In this document: positions 1 through 12,650 of the stretch, piece after piece
Layout of the letters: each line of letters starts with the position of its first letter
Position numbering within the stretch: the stretch's first letter is position 1
Assembly (NCBI GenBank): GCA_029961685.1
Contig: JARWKL010000010.1
Location: forward strand, 17,877,931 to 17,941,930
DNA from: Aristolochia californica
Taxonomy: Eukaryota > Streptophyta > Magnoliopsida > Piperales > Aristolochiaceae
Length of the DNA: 64,000 nt
Reading direction: 5' to 3'
Program-made: the position numbers and the translations under genes
Notes under the pieces: model-generated
The model's database searches: none
The model's input: the letters and a program-made list of their open reading frames with translations, nothing else
What the model was told of the DNA's origin: nothing

Positions 1-959
1 TCCCGACGATTACAGAACCTATTATATAAAAACTTAAAAGAGTTTACAATCCCTAAAAATTATCGATACTTCTTGGAATTATCTCTCTCTACATTTATTC
101 ATTGTGCATTTCCATTTTATATGTCTACTTTTTTCTTAAATAAAATTTTTATTTTTCACTTTCCCTTCATCTCGTTAAAAAAAGAGATAAAAGGCTAATA
201 GATCACAACAAAATGAAAATTTTAGAGTTGAAGTATGGAAATAATTTAAAACTATTACAAATGTAAGTAAAGAAAATTTATTCACACACCACAAATTAAC
301 ACAAAAGTTTTGTTATCAAAGTTGGGGAAATTCCACTAGTTCAACCCCAATAGTTCAGAATTTTATGAAAAAGAGATTTTTCTTCAGATGTTTTAAAAAA
401 TGGAAATGACCTATGGATCAAAACCTTTTAAAGAGATTAACATTAAATTCTCAACTGAACATGCGGTGGGACATTTGCCCGAGTCAAACAAGCTATTATT
501 TTGCGCATTTACAAAAAGTTGATCAAACGATCATAGATGATTGTAAAGTGATTTATCATGCGTAACATGCTATATTTTTTTTAAGGAATGACTTATGGAT
601 TGGGAGTCAACACTCAGTTAAAAATCCCCGGCCTCCCCCTCTTCTCGAAGATTGCAAAACCTGATATATAAAAATTAAAAGAAGTTTACAATCCCTAAAA
701 ATTACAGACACTTTTATGAATTATCACTCTCAACATTTGTGCATTGTGCATTTCTAATTAGATGTGTACTTTTTTTTCTTAAATCAAAACTTGTGTTTTC
801 AATTTGCCTTCACCTCCTAAACAAAAAAAAGAGACAAAAGGCAAATAGATTATAACAAAATGAAAATTTTGGAGTTTATGTATGGAATAACAAATGTAAG
901 TAAAGAAAATTTATTCGCACCACAAATGAACACAAAAGTTTTGTTATCCGAGTTTGGGA

Positions 960-3900
960 AATTCCACTAGTTCAACCCTAATAGCTTGGAATTTTATAAG
1001 AAAGAGATTTTTCTACAAATGTTTTAAAAAATGGAAATGCATGCTTGAAACAAGTTAAAGATTCAAATGACCTATGCATCCAAACCTTTTAAAGAGAATA
1101 ACATTAAATTATCAAGTGAACGTGTATTGGGATATTTACCAGAGTCAAACAAACCATTATATTGCCCATTTTAAAAAAGCTAACCTAACGATCAAAGATG
1201 ATTGTAAAGTGATTTATCATGCGTAACGGGCTATATTTTTGTAAGAAACGACTTATGGATTTGGAGTCAACACTCGATTAAAAATCCCCCGCCTCCCCCT
1301 CTGCCCGACGATTGCAAAACAAGATATATAAAAACATAAATGAGGTTAAAATCCCTAAAAATTACATACACTTTTTGGAATTATCATACTCTACATTTGT
1401 GCATTTTGTATTTCCATTTTAGATGTGTCCTTTTTTTTTCTTAAATCAAAACTTTAGCTTTCACTTTCCATTCATCTCGTAAACAAAAAAAGAGAAAAAA
1501 GACAAAAAGATCACAACAAAATGAAAATTTTAGATTTTATATATTCAAAAAATTTAAAGCAATAACAAATGTAAGAAAAAAAAATTTATTCACACACCAC
1601 AAAGGAACACAAAAGTTTTGTTACCCGAGTTTGGAAAATTCCTCTAGTTCAACCCTAATTGCTTGGATTTTTATAAGAAAGAGATTTTTCTACACATGTT
1701 TTAAAAAATCGATATGCATGATTGAAACATGTTAAAGATGCAAATGACGTATGGCTCCAAACCTTTTAAAGAGAATAACATTAAATTCTCAAATGAATGT
1801 GCGGTGGGATACTTACCCGAGTCAAACATGCCATTATTTTGCCCTTTTACAAAAAGCTGACCTAACGATCATAGATGATTGTAAATTGATTTATCATGCA
1901 TAATAGGCTAAATTTTTTTAAGGATTGACTTATGGATTGGGAATAAACACTCAGTTAAAAATCCCCTGCCTCCCCCTTTTCCCGACGATTGTGAAACCTG
2001 ATATATAAAAACAAAAAAGAGTTTACAATCCCTAAAAATTAGAGAGACTTTTTCGAATTATCACTCTCCACATTTGGGCAATGTGGATTTCAATTTTGGT
2101 TGTGTAGTTTTTTTTCTTAAATCAAAACTTGAGTTTTCACTTTCCCTTCATCTCGTAAACAAAAAAAGAGATAAAAGGCAAATAGATCACAACAAAATGA
2201 AAATTTTAGAGTTTATGTATGGAAAATATTTAAAGCAATAGCAAATGTAAGTAAAGAAAAATTTATTTACACACAACAAATGAACACAAATGTTTTGTTA
2301 TCCGAGTTTGGGAAATTCCACTAGTTCAACCCTAATAGCTTGGAATTTGATAAGAAAGAGATTTTTCTACACATGTTTTAAAAAATGGAAATGCATGTTT
2401 GAAACATGTTAAATATGCAAATGACCTATGGATCCAAACCTTTTATAGAGAATAACATTAAATTCTGAAGTGAATGTGCGGTGGGATATTTACCCGAGTC
2501 AAACAAACCATTATTTTGCTCAGTTACAAAAAGCTGACCAAACGATCGTAGATTATTGTAAAGTGATTTATCATGCGTAACGGGCTATACTTTTGTAAGG
2601 AATGACTTATGGATGGGTAGTCAACACTTAGTTAAAAATCCCTCGCCTCCCCCTTTTCCCGACGATTGCAATACTTGATATATGAAAACTAAAATGAGTT
2701 TACAATCCTTAAAAATTACAGACACTTTTTGGAATTATCACTCTCTACATTTTTGGATTGTGCATTTCCATTTTAGATGTGTACTTTTCTATATTAAATC
2801 AAAACTTGACTTTTCACTTTCCCTGCATCTCGTAAACAAAAAAAGAGATAAAAGACAAATACATTCCAACAAAATAAAAATTTTAGAGTTTATGGATTGA
2901 AAAAATTTAAAGCAATAAAAATTGTAAGTAAAGAAAATTTATTCACCCACCACAAATGATCACAAATGTTTTTTTGTCCGAGTTTAAAAAAATCCACTCA
3001 TCCAACCCTAATAGCTTGGAATTTTATAAGAATGTGATTTTTCTACACATGTTTAAAAAAATGGATATGCATGCTTGAAACATGTTAAAGATGCAAATGA
3101 CCTATCGATCCAAACCTTTTAAAGAGAATAACATTAAATTCCCAAGTGAACGTGCGGTGGGATATTTACCCGAGTCAAACAAGCCATTATTTTTCCAATT
3201 TACAAACCTAACGACCATAGATGATTGTAAAGTGCTTGATCATGCATAACGGGCTATATTTTTGTTTGGAATGACTTATGGATTGGGAGTCAATACTTAG
3301 TTAAAAATCCCCCGCCTACCCCTTTTCCAGACGATTCCAGAACCTGATATGTAAAATCAAAAAAGATATTATAATCCCTAAAAATAACAGACACTTTTTG
3401 GAGTTATCTCTCTCGACATTTGTGCATTATGCATTTCCATTTTAGAGGTATACTTTTTTCTTAAATCGTAACTCGAGCTTTGACTTTCCCATCATCTCGT
3501 AATACAAAAAAAGCAAAAAAGGCAAATAGATCACAACAAAATGAAAATTTTAGAGTTTATGTATGGAAAGAATATAAAGCAATAACAAATGTAAGAAAAG
3601 AAAATTTATTTAAGCAACACAAATGATCAAAAAATTTTGTTATCTAATTTTGAGTAATTCCACTTGTACAACCCTAATAGCTTGGAATTTTATAAGAAAG
3701 ACATTTTTCTACACATGTTTTAAAAAATGTTAAATCTGCAAATGACCTATGGATCCAAACCTAACAAAGAGAATAACATTAAATTCCCATGTGAACGTGC
3801 GGTTGGATATTTACCCGAGTCAAACAAGCCATTATTTTGGCCACGTACAAAAAGCTACCCTAACAATCATAGATGATTGTAAAGTAATTTATCACGTGTA

Positions 3901-6270
3901 ACGGGCTATATTTTTGTAAGGAATGACTTATGGATTGGGAGTCAACACTCAGTTAAAAATCTCCTGCCTCCCCCTTTTCCCTACTAATGCAGAACCTTAT
4001 ATATAAAAAATAAAAAGAGTTTACAATCCCTAAAAATTACAGACACTTTTTGGAATTATCTCTCTTTACATATTTGCATTGTCCATTTCCATTTTAGATT
4101 TATACTTTTTTCTTAAATCAAAACTTGATTTTTCAATTTCCCTTTTTCTTGTAAATTAAAAAAGAGATAAAAGGCAAATCGATCACAACAAAATGAAAAT
4201 TTTAGAGTTTAAGTATGGAAAGAATTTAAAGCAATAACAAATCTAAGTATAGAAAATTTATTCACACACCACAAAGGAACACCAAAGTTTTGTTATCCAA
4301 ATTTGGGAAATTCCACTAGTTCAAAATTTTATAAGAAAGAGATTTTTCTACACATGTTTTAAAAATGGATATGCATGCTTAAAACATGTTAAAGATGTAA
4401 TTAACTTATGGATCCAAACCTTTCAATGAGAATAACATTAAATTCCCAAGTGAATGTGCGGTGGGATATTTACCTATTCAAACAAACCAATATTTTGTCC
4501 ATTTAAAAAAGCTGACCTAACGATCGTAGATAATTGTATAGTGTTTTATCATGCGTAACTAGCAATATTTTAGTAAGGAATGACTTATGGATTAGGAGTC
4601 AACACTCGGTTAAAAATCCCCCGCTTCCCCCTTTTCCACACGATTGCAGAACCAGATATATAAAAACTAAAAAGAGTTTACAATCCCTAAACAGTACAAA
4701 CACTTTTTGGAATTATCTGTCTTTACATTTGTGCATTGTGCATTTCCGTTTTAGATGTATACTTTTTTCTTAAATCGAAACTTGATTTTTCACTTTCCCT
4801 TCATCTCATAAACAAAAAAATAGATAAAAGGCAAATAGATCACAACAAAATGAAAAATTTAGAGTTTATGTTTGCAAAAAATTTCAAACAATAACAAATG
4901 TAAGTAAAGAAAATTTATTCACATAGTAAAAATGAACACAAAAGTTTTGTTTTCAAGTTTAGGAAATTCTACTTGTTCAACCCTAATATCTCGAAATTTT
5001 ATAAGAAAGAGATTTTTCTACACATGTTTAAAAAAATTTTAAATATGAAAATGACCTATGGATCCCAACCTTTTAAAGAGAATAACATTAAATTCCGATG
5101 TGAACGTGCGGTGGGATATTTACCCGAGTCAAACAACCCATTATTTTTCCCATTTACAAAAAGCTGACGTAACGATCATTGATGATTGTAAAGTGATTTA
5201 TCATGCCTAACGGGCTATATTTTTGTAAGGAATGAATTATGGATTGGGAGTCAATATTTAGTTAAAAATCCCCCGGCTCCCTCTTTTGCCGACGATTGCA
5301 GAACCTGATATATAAAAACTAAAAAGTGTTTTCAATAATTACAGAGACTTTTTAGAATTATCTCTCTTTACATATTTGCATTTTGCATTTCCATTTTAGA
5401 TTTATAGTTTTTTCTTAAATCAAAACTTGAGTTTTTAGTTTCCTTTCTTCTTGTAAATAAAAAAGGAGATAAAAGGCAAATCGATTACAACAAAATGAAA
5501 ATTTTAAAGTTTATGTATGGAAAGAATTTAAAGCAATAATAAATGTAAATAAAGAAAATTTTTTCACACACCAGAAATGAACACAAAAGTTTTGTTATCC
5601 AAGTTTGGGAAATTCCACTAGTTCAACCCTAATAGTTCAAAATTTTATAAGAAAGATCTTTCTACACATGTTTTAAAAAATGGATATCCATGCGAGAAAC
5701 ATGTTCAAGATTCAAATGACCTATGTATCCAAACCTTTTAAAGAGAATAACAATAATTTCCCAAGTGAACGTGTGGTGGGATAATTACATGAGTCAAACC
5801 ACCCATTATTTTTCCCATTTTCTAAAGCTGACCTCACGATCATTGATGATTGTAAAATGATTTATCATGCGTAACGGGCTTTATTTTTGTAAGGAATGAG
5901 TTGTGGATTGGGAGTCAACACTTAGATAAAAATCCCCCGCCACCCTCTTTTCCCAACGATTGCAGAACCTGATATATAAAGACTAAAAAGTGTTTACAAT
6001 CCCTAAAAATTACAGAATGTTTTTGGAATTATCTCTCTTTACATATTTGCATTGTGCATTTCCATTTTAGATTTATACTTTTTTCTTAAATCCAAACTTG
6101 AGTTTTCAGTTTCCCTTCTTCTCATAAATAAAAAAAGAGATAAAAGGCAAATCGATTACAACAAAATGAAAATTTTAGAGTTTATGTATGGAAAGAATTT
6201 AAAGAAATAACAAATATAATTAAATAAAATTTATTCACACACCACAAATGAACGCAAAAGTTTTGTTATT
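960..6270 (+). repeat. HOR-A copy 1 (~5.3 kb, eight monomers)
   Basis: Individual monomers here have a specific partner about 5.3 kb downstream: anchor 1323 pairs with 6621 (both 'aacaagatatata' and 'gaggtta'), 2000 with 7299 (offset 5299), and 2677 with 7972 (offset 5295; both with the unusual 'tatatgaaaact', and both with 'aagaatgtgat' further on). After 8373 the offset drops to about 4.26 kb (4655 with 8916, 5307 with 9569), because copy 2 lost about 1.04 kb. The 5307 and 9569 units share the rare 'gatatccatgcgagaaac'. The right edge coincides with a small deletion near 6270; the left edge is estimated from the partner of that point in the 663 unit. Confidence 0.8.
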
Positions 6271-6285
6271 CGACCCTAATAGCTT
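6256..6285 (+). other. Deletion junction at HOR-A copy boundary
   Basis: The usual run from 'gttatccgagtttggg' through 'ccactagttcaaccc' is shortened to 'gttattcgaccctaatag', a loss of about 35 bp. The monomer is 650 bp long instead of ~674. Sequence to the left is of the domain-1 subtype and sequence to the right matches the 663 unit, so the deletion is also a subtype switch. Confidence 0.75.
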
Positions 6286-9200
6286 GGATTTTTATAGGAA
6301 AGAGATTTTTCTACACAAGTTTTAAAAAATGGAAATGCATGCTTGAAACAAGTTAAAGATGCAAATGACCTATGCTTCCAAACCTTTTAAAGAGAATAAC
6401 ATTAAATTATCAAGTGAACGTGTAGTGGGATATTTACTAGAGTCAAACAAGCCATTATTTTGCCCATTTTCAAAAAGCTGACCTAACGATCATAGATGAT
6501 TGTAAAGTGATTTATCATGCGTAACAGGCTATATTTTTGTAAGAAATGACTTATGGATTTGGAGTCAACACACAATTAAAAATCCCCCGCCTCCCCCTTT
6601 TCCCGACGATTTTAAAACAAGATATATAAAAACAAAAATGAGGTTACCATCCCTAAAAATTACATACACTTTTTGGAATTATCATACTCTACATTTGTCC
6701 ATTGTGCATTTCCATTTTAGATGTGTACTTTTTTTTTCTTATATCAAAACTTTAGTTTTCGCTTTCCATTCATTTTGTAAACAAAAAAAAGAGATAAAAG
6801 GCAAATAGATCACAACAAAATGAAAATTTTTGTGTTTATATATTCAAAAAATTTAAAGCAATAACAAATGTAAGAAAAGAAAATTTATTTGCACACCACA
6901 AATGAACACAAAAGTTTTTTTATCCGAGTTTGGGAAATTCCTCTAAGTCAACCCTAATAGCTTGGATTTTTATAAGAAAGAGATTTTTCTACACATGTTT
7001 TAAACAATGGATATGCATGTTTGAAACATGATAAAGATACAAATGACGTAAGGCTCCAAACCTTTTAAAGAGAATAACATTAAGTTCTCAAGTGAACGTG
7101 CAGTGGGATACTTACCCGAGTCAAACATGCCATTATTTTGCCCATTTACAAAAAGTTGACCTAACGATCACAAATGATTGTAAAGTGATTTATCATGCGT
7201 AACAGGTTATATTTTTGTAAGGATTGACTTATGGATTGAGAGTAAACACTCAGTTAAAAATCCCCCACCTCCCTCTTTTCCCGACGATTGTGAAACCTGA
7301 TATATAAAAACAAAAAAGAGTTTACAATCCCTAAAAATTACAGACACTTTTTTGGAATTATCACTCTCTACATTTTTGCAATGTGCTTTTCATTTTTAGT
7401 TCTGTACTTTTTTTTCTTAAATCAAAACATGAGTTTTCACTTTCCCTTCATCTCGTAAACAAAAAAAGAGATAAAAGGCAAATAGATCACAAAAAAAATG
7501 AAAATTTTAGAGTTTCTGTATGGAAAAAATTTAAAGCAATAGCAAATGTAAGTAAAGAAAAATTTATTCACACACAACAAATGAACACAAAAGTTTTGTT
7601 ATCCGAGTTTGGGAAATTCCACTAGTTCAACCCTAATAGCTTGGAACTTTATAAGAAAGAGATTTTTCTACACATGTTTTAAAAAATGGATTTGCATGTT
7701 TGAAACATGTTAAAGATGCAAATGACCTATAGATCCAAACCATTTAGAGAGAATAACATTAAATTCTCAAGTGAAAATGCGGTGGGATATTTACCCAAGT
7801 CAAACAAGCCATTATTTTGCCCATTTACAAAATGCTGACCTAACAGTCATAGATTATTGTAAAGTGATTTAATAACGGGCTATACTTTTGTAAGGAATGA
7901 CTTATGGATTTGCAGTCAACACTTAGTTAAAAATCCCTCACCTCCCCCTTTTCCAGACGATTGCAATACCTGATATATGAAAACTAAAAAGAGTTTACAA
8001 TCCTTAAAAATTACAGACACTTTTTGGAATTATCACTCTCTACATTTTTGGATTGAGCATTTCCATTTTAGATGTGTACTTTTTTTTATTAAATCAAAAC
8101 TTGAGTTTTCACTTTCCCTGTATCTCTTAAACAAAAAAAGAGATAAAAGGCAAATACATCCCAACAAAGTAAAAATTTTAGAGTTGATGTATCAAAAATA
8201 TTTAAAACAATAACATATGTAAGTAAAGAAAATTTATTCACACACCACAAATGAACACAAAAGTTTTGTTGTCCGAGTTTGGAAAATTCTACTCGTCCAA
8301 CCCTAATTGCTTGGAATTTTATAAGAATGTGATTTTTCTACACATGTTTAAAAAAATGGATATGCATGCTTGAGTGTTCTCTTTCCCTTCATCTCGTAAA
8401 CAAAAAAAAAACAATAAAAGCTAAATAGATCACAACGAAATGAAAATTTTAAAGTTTATGTATGCAAAAATTTAAAACAATACGAAATGTAAATAAAAAA
8501 ATTTATTCCCACACCACAAAGGAACACAAAAGTTTTGTTATCCAAGTTTTGGAAATTCTACTAGTTCAACCCTAATAGTTCAAAATTTTATAAGAAAGAG
8601 ATCTTTCTACACATGTTTTAAAAATGGATATGCATGCTTGAAACATGTTAAAGATGCAAATGACCTATGGATCCAAACCTTTTAATGAGAATAACATTAA
8701 ATTCCCAAGTGAACTTGTGGTGGGATATTTACCTGACTCAAACAAACAATTATTTTGCCCATTTACAAAAAGCTGACCTAACGATCGTAGATAATTTTAA
8801 AGTGTTTTATCATGCGTAACTGGCAATATTTTAGTAAGGAATGACTTATGGATTGGGAATCAACACTAAGTTAAAAATCTCCTGCCTCCCCCTTTTCCAC
8901 ATGATTGTAGAACCACATATATAAAAACTAAAAAGAGTTTAAAATCCCTAAACATTACCGATACTTTTTGGAATTATCTCTCTCTACATTTGTGCATTGT
9001 GCATTTCCGTTTTAGATGTATACTTTTTTCTTAAATCGAAACTTGAGTTTTCACTTTCCCTTCATCTCATAAACAAAAAAGAGAGATAAAAGGCAAATAG
9101 ATCACTACAAAATGAAAATTTTAGTCTTTATGTTTGGAAAGAATTTCAAACAATAATAAATGTAAGTAAAGAAAATTTATTCACGCAGCACAAATGAACA

Positions 9201-11660
9201 CAAAAGTTTTGTTTTCAAATTTGGGAAATTCTACTTGTTCTACCCAAATATCTTAGAATTTTATAAGAAAAAGATTTTTCTACACATGTTTAAAAAAATG
9301 TTAAATATGAAAATGTCCTATGGATCCCAACCTTTTAAAGAGACTAACATTAAATTCCCATGTGAACGTGCGGTGAGATATTTACCCGAGTCAAACAACC
9401 CATTATTTTTCCCGTTTACAAAAAGGTGACCTAACGATCATTGATGATTGTAAAGTGATTTATCATACGTAATGGGCTATATTTTTGTAAGGAATGAGTT
9501 ATGGATTTGGAGTCAACATTCAGTTAAAAATCCCCTCCCTCCCCCTTTTCCCGACGATTGCAGAACCTGATATATAAAAACTAAAAAGTGTTTACAATCC
9601 CTAAAAATTACAAATAATTTTTTGGAATTATCTCTCTTTTCATATTTGCATTGTGCTTTTCCATTTTAGATTTATACTTTTTTCTTAAATCAAAACTTGA
9701 ATTTTTAGTTTCGCTTCTTCCTGTAAATAAAAAAAGAGATAAAAGGCAAATCGATTACAACAAAATGAAAATTTTAGAGTTTATGTATGGAAAGAATTTA
9801 AAGCAATAAAAAATATAAATAAAGAAAATATATTCACACACCACAAATGAACACAAAAGTTTTGTTATCCAAGTTTGGGAAATTCCACCAGTTCAACCCT
9901 AATAGTTCAAAATTTTATAAGAAAGATCTTTCTACACATGTTTTAAAAAATGGATATCCATGCGAGAAACATGTTAAAGATGCAAATGACCTATGTATCC
10001 AAACCTTTTAAAGAGAATAACAGTAAATTCCCAAGTGAACTTGCAGTGGGATATTTTACCCGAGTCAAACAACCCATTATTTTTCCCATTTACAAAAAGC
10101 TGACCTAACGAATTGATGATTGTAAAGTGATTTATCATGCATAACGGACTATATTTTTTTAAGGAATGAGTTATGGATTCGGTGTCAACACTCAGTTAAA
10201 AATCCACTGCCTCCCCTTTTTCCCGACGATTACAGAACCTGATATATAAAAACTAAAAAGTGTTTACAATCCCTAAAAATTACAGAAACTTTTTGGAACT
10301 ATCTCTCTTTACATATTTGCATTGTGCATTTCCGTTTTAGATTTATACTAGTTTCTTAAATCAAAACTTGAGTTTTCAGTTTCCCTTCTACTCGTAAATA
10401 AAAAAAAAAGATAGAAGGCAAATCGATTACAATAAATTGAAAATTTTAGAGTTTATGTATGGAAAGAATTTAAAGCAATAAAAAATATAAGTAATGAAAA
10501 TTTATTCACACACCACAAATGAACACAAAAGTTTTGTTATCCAAGTTTGGGAAATTCCACTAGTTCAACCCTAAAAGTTCAAAATTTTATAAGAAAGATT
10601 TTTCTACACATGTTTGAAAAAATGGATATCCATGCTAGAAACATGTAAAAGATGCAAATGACCTATGTATCCAAACTTTTTAAAGAGAATAGCATTAAAT
10701 TCCCAAGTGAACATGCGGTGGGATATTTACCCGAGTCAAACAAACCATTATTTTGCCCATTTACAAAAAACTGAGCTAACGATCATATATAATTGTAAAG
10801 TGTTTTATCATGCGTAACTGGAAATATTTTTGTAAGGAATGACTTATGGATTGGGAGTCAACACTCAGTTAAAAATCCCCCGCCTCCCCCTTTTCCAGTC
10901 AATTGCAGAACCTGATATATAAAAACTAAAAAGAGTTTACAATCCCTAAAAAGTACAGGCACTTTTTGGAATTATCACTCTCTACATTTGTGCATTGTGC
11001 ATTTCCATTTTAGATGTATACTTTTTTCTTAAATCAAAACTTGAGTTTTCACTTTCCCTTCATCTCGTAAACAAAAAAAGAGATAAAAGGCAAATAAATC
11101 ACAACAAAATGAAAATTTAAGAGTTTAAGTATGGAAATAATTTAAAGCAATAACAAATGTAAGTTAATAAAATTTATTTCCACGCCACAAACGAACACAA
11201 AAGGTTTTTTATCCAAGTATGGCAAATTCCACTCTTTCAAACCTAATAGCTACGAATTTTATAAGAAAAAGATTTTTTTACACATCTTTTAAAAAATGGA
11301 TATGCATGCTAGAAACATGTTAAAGATACAAATGACCTATGGATCCTATCCTTTTAAAGAGAATAACATTAAATTCCCAAGTGAACGTGCGGTAGGATAT
11401 TTACCCAAGTCAAACAAGCCATTATTTTTCCCATTTACAGAAAGCAGACCTAACGATCATAAATGATTGTAAAGTAATTTATCTTGCATCACGGGCTTTA
11501 TTTTTGAAAGGAATGACTTATGGATTGGGAGTCAACACTTAGTTAAAAATCCTCCGTCGCCCTCTTTTGGTGATGATTGCAGAACCTCTTATATAAAAAC
11601 TAAAAAGAGTTTAAAATCCCTAAAAATTATAGACTGGTTTTTTGGAATTATCTCTCTTTA
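6271..11660 (+). repeat. HOR-A copy 2, internally shortened
   Basis: This block repeats HOR-A copy 1 in the same monomer order, with anchors 6621, 7299, 7972, 8916, 9569 and 10241. It begins at a join near 6266-6273, where the 5' part of the 5971 unit (domain-1 subtype) runs into a 3' part that matches the 663 unit, sharing 'attaaattatcaagtgaacg' and 'acctatgc'. It ends at another join near 11660. Inside, about 1.2 kb equivalent to copy 1 positions ~3074-4300 is missing and replaced by about 190 bp that match a monomer near 24.2 kb. Both copy edges therefore lie on rearrangement joins, which suggests that unequal exchange created the copies. Confidence 0.78.
8369..8560 (+). repeat. Chimeric join and transplanted ~190-bp segment
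   Basis: At 8369-8373 the monomer in progress stops within 'gcatgcttga' and continues as 'cttgagtgttctct', which belongs about 130 bp after an anchor, so the register jumps. The shared 'cttga' is a five-base microhomology at the join. The following ~150 bp match 24141-24293 with one substitution and one A-tract length difference, including rare features such as a ten-A run, 'acaacgaaatg', 'tatgcaaaaattt' and 'tacgaaatgtaaat'. After about 8560 the sequence returns to HOR-A (partner near 4316). The composite interval between anchors 7972 and 8916 is 944 bp. A template switch or gene conversion with a donor like the 24.0-kb monomer explains this best; the direction of transfer is not known. Confidence 0.88.
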
Positions 11661-11670
11661 CTTTCCCTTG
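11650..11670 (+). other. Deletion junction, ~67 bp lost in monomer
   Basis: 'tctctcttta' runs directly into 'ctttcccttgatctcg', whereas intact monomers have about 67 more bases between these points (the 'atttgtgcattgtg' and T-tract region). The short shared string 'ac/cttt' may have guided the join. The anchor-to-anchor length is 610 bp. The left side is of domain-1 subtype and the right side resembles the 7299 unit, making this the start of HOR-A copy 3. Confidence 0.8.
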
Positions 11671-12650
11671 ATCTCGTAAACAAAAAAAGAGATAAAAGGC
11701 AAATAGACCATAGCAAAATGAAAATTTTAGAGTTTATGTATGGAAAAAATTTAAAACAATAGCAAATGTAAGTAAAGAAAAATTTATTCACACACATCAA
11801 ATGAACAAAAAAAATTTTTTATCCGAGTTTGGGAAATTCCACTAGTTCAACCCTAATAGCTTGGAATTTCATAAGAAAGATATTTTTCTACAAATGTTTA
11901 AAAAAATGGATATGCATGTTTGAAACATGTTAAAGATGCAAATGACCTATGGATCCAAACCTTTTATAGAGAATAACATTAAATTCTTACGTAAACGTGC
12001 GATGGGATATTTACCCAAGTCAAACAAGCCATTATTTTGCCCATTTACAAAGAGTTGACCTAACGATCATAGATGATTGTAAAGTGATTTATCATGCGTA
12101 ACGGGCTATACTTTTGTAAGGAATGACTTATGGATTGGGGGTTAACACTTAGTTAGAAATCCCTCGCCTCCCCCTTTTCCCGACGATTGCAATACCATAT
12201 ACATGAAAACTAAAAAGAGTTTACAATCCTTAAAAATTACAGACACTTTTTAGAATTATCACTCTCTACATTTGTGGATGGTGCATTTCCATTTTAGATG
12301 TGTATTTTTTTTATTAAATCAAAACTCGAGTTTTCACTTTCCCTGCATCTCGTAAACAAAAAAAGAGATAAAAGACAAATACATCCCAACAAAATAAAAA
12401 TTTTAGTGTTTATGTATCGAAAAAATTTAAAGCAATAAAAAATGTATATAAAGAAAATTTATTCACACACCACAAATGAACACAAAAGTTTTGTTATCCA
12501 AGTTTTGGAAATTCCACTAGTTGAACCCTAATCGTTCGGAATTTTATAAGAAATAGATTTTTCTACATATGTTTTAAAAAATGGATATGCATGCTTGAAA
12601 CATGTTAAAGATGCCAATGACCTACGGATCCAAACCTTTTAAAGAGAATA
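11661..12650 (+). repeat. HOR-A copy 3 (partial)
   Basis: From 11661 the sequence again follows the 7299-7972 monomers at an offset of about 4222-4226: it shares 'caatagcaaatg', the extra A in 'aaagaaaaattt', and the 'catgaaaac' form of the anchor at 12198 corresponding to 7972 and 2677. The specific likeness fades after about 12.5 kb. The copy is only a little over one monomer long, so it may be the remains of a longer block or a conversion tract. Confidence 0.6.

Noticed and set aside
40..60. Plant telomere-like heptamer CCCTAAA once or twice per monomer
   Set aside because: Only single copies occur in 'aatccctaaaaatt', and 'accctaata' is just a partial match; there is no tandem telomeric array, so this is chance.
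2682..2900. Recurring ~75-codon frame starting 'MKTK.SLQSLK' after the anchor (also 7977-8213, 61772-62026)
   Set aside because: This is the translation of the anchor-to-A-tract part of the monomer. Start codons depend on chance changes such as 'tatatgaaaact', and most monomers lack them.
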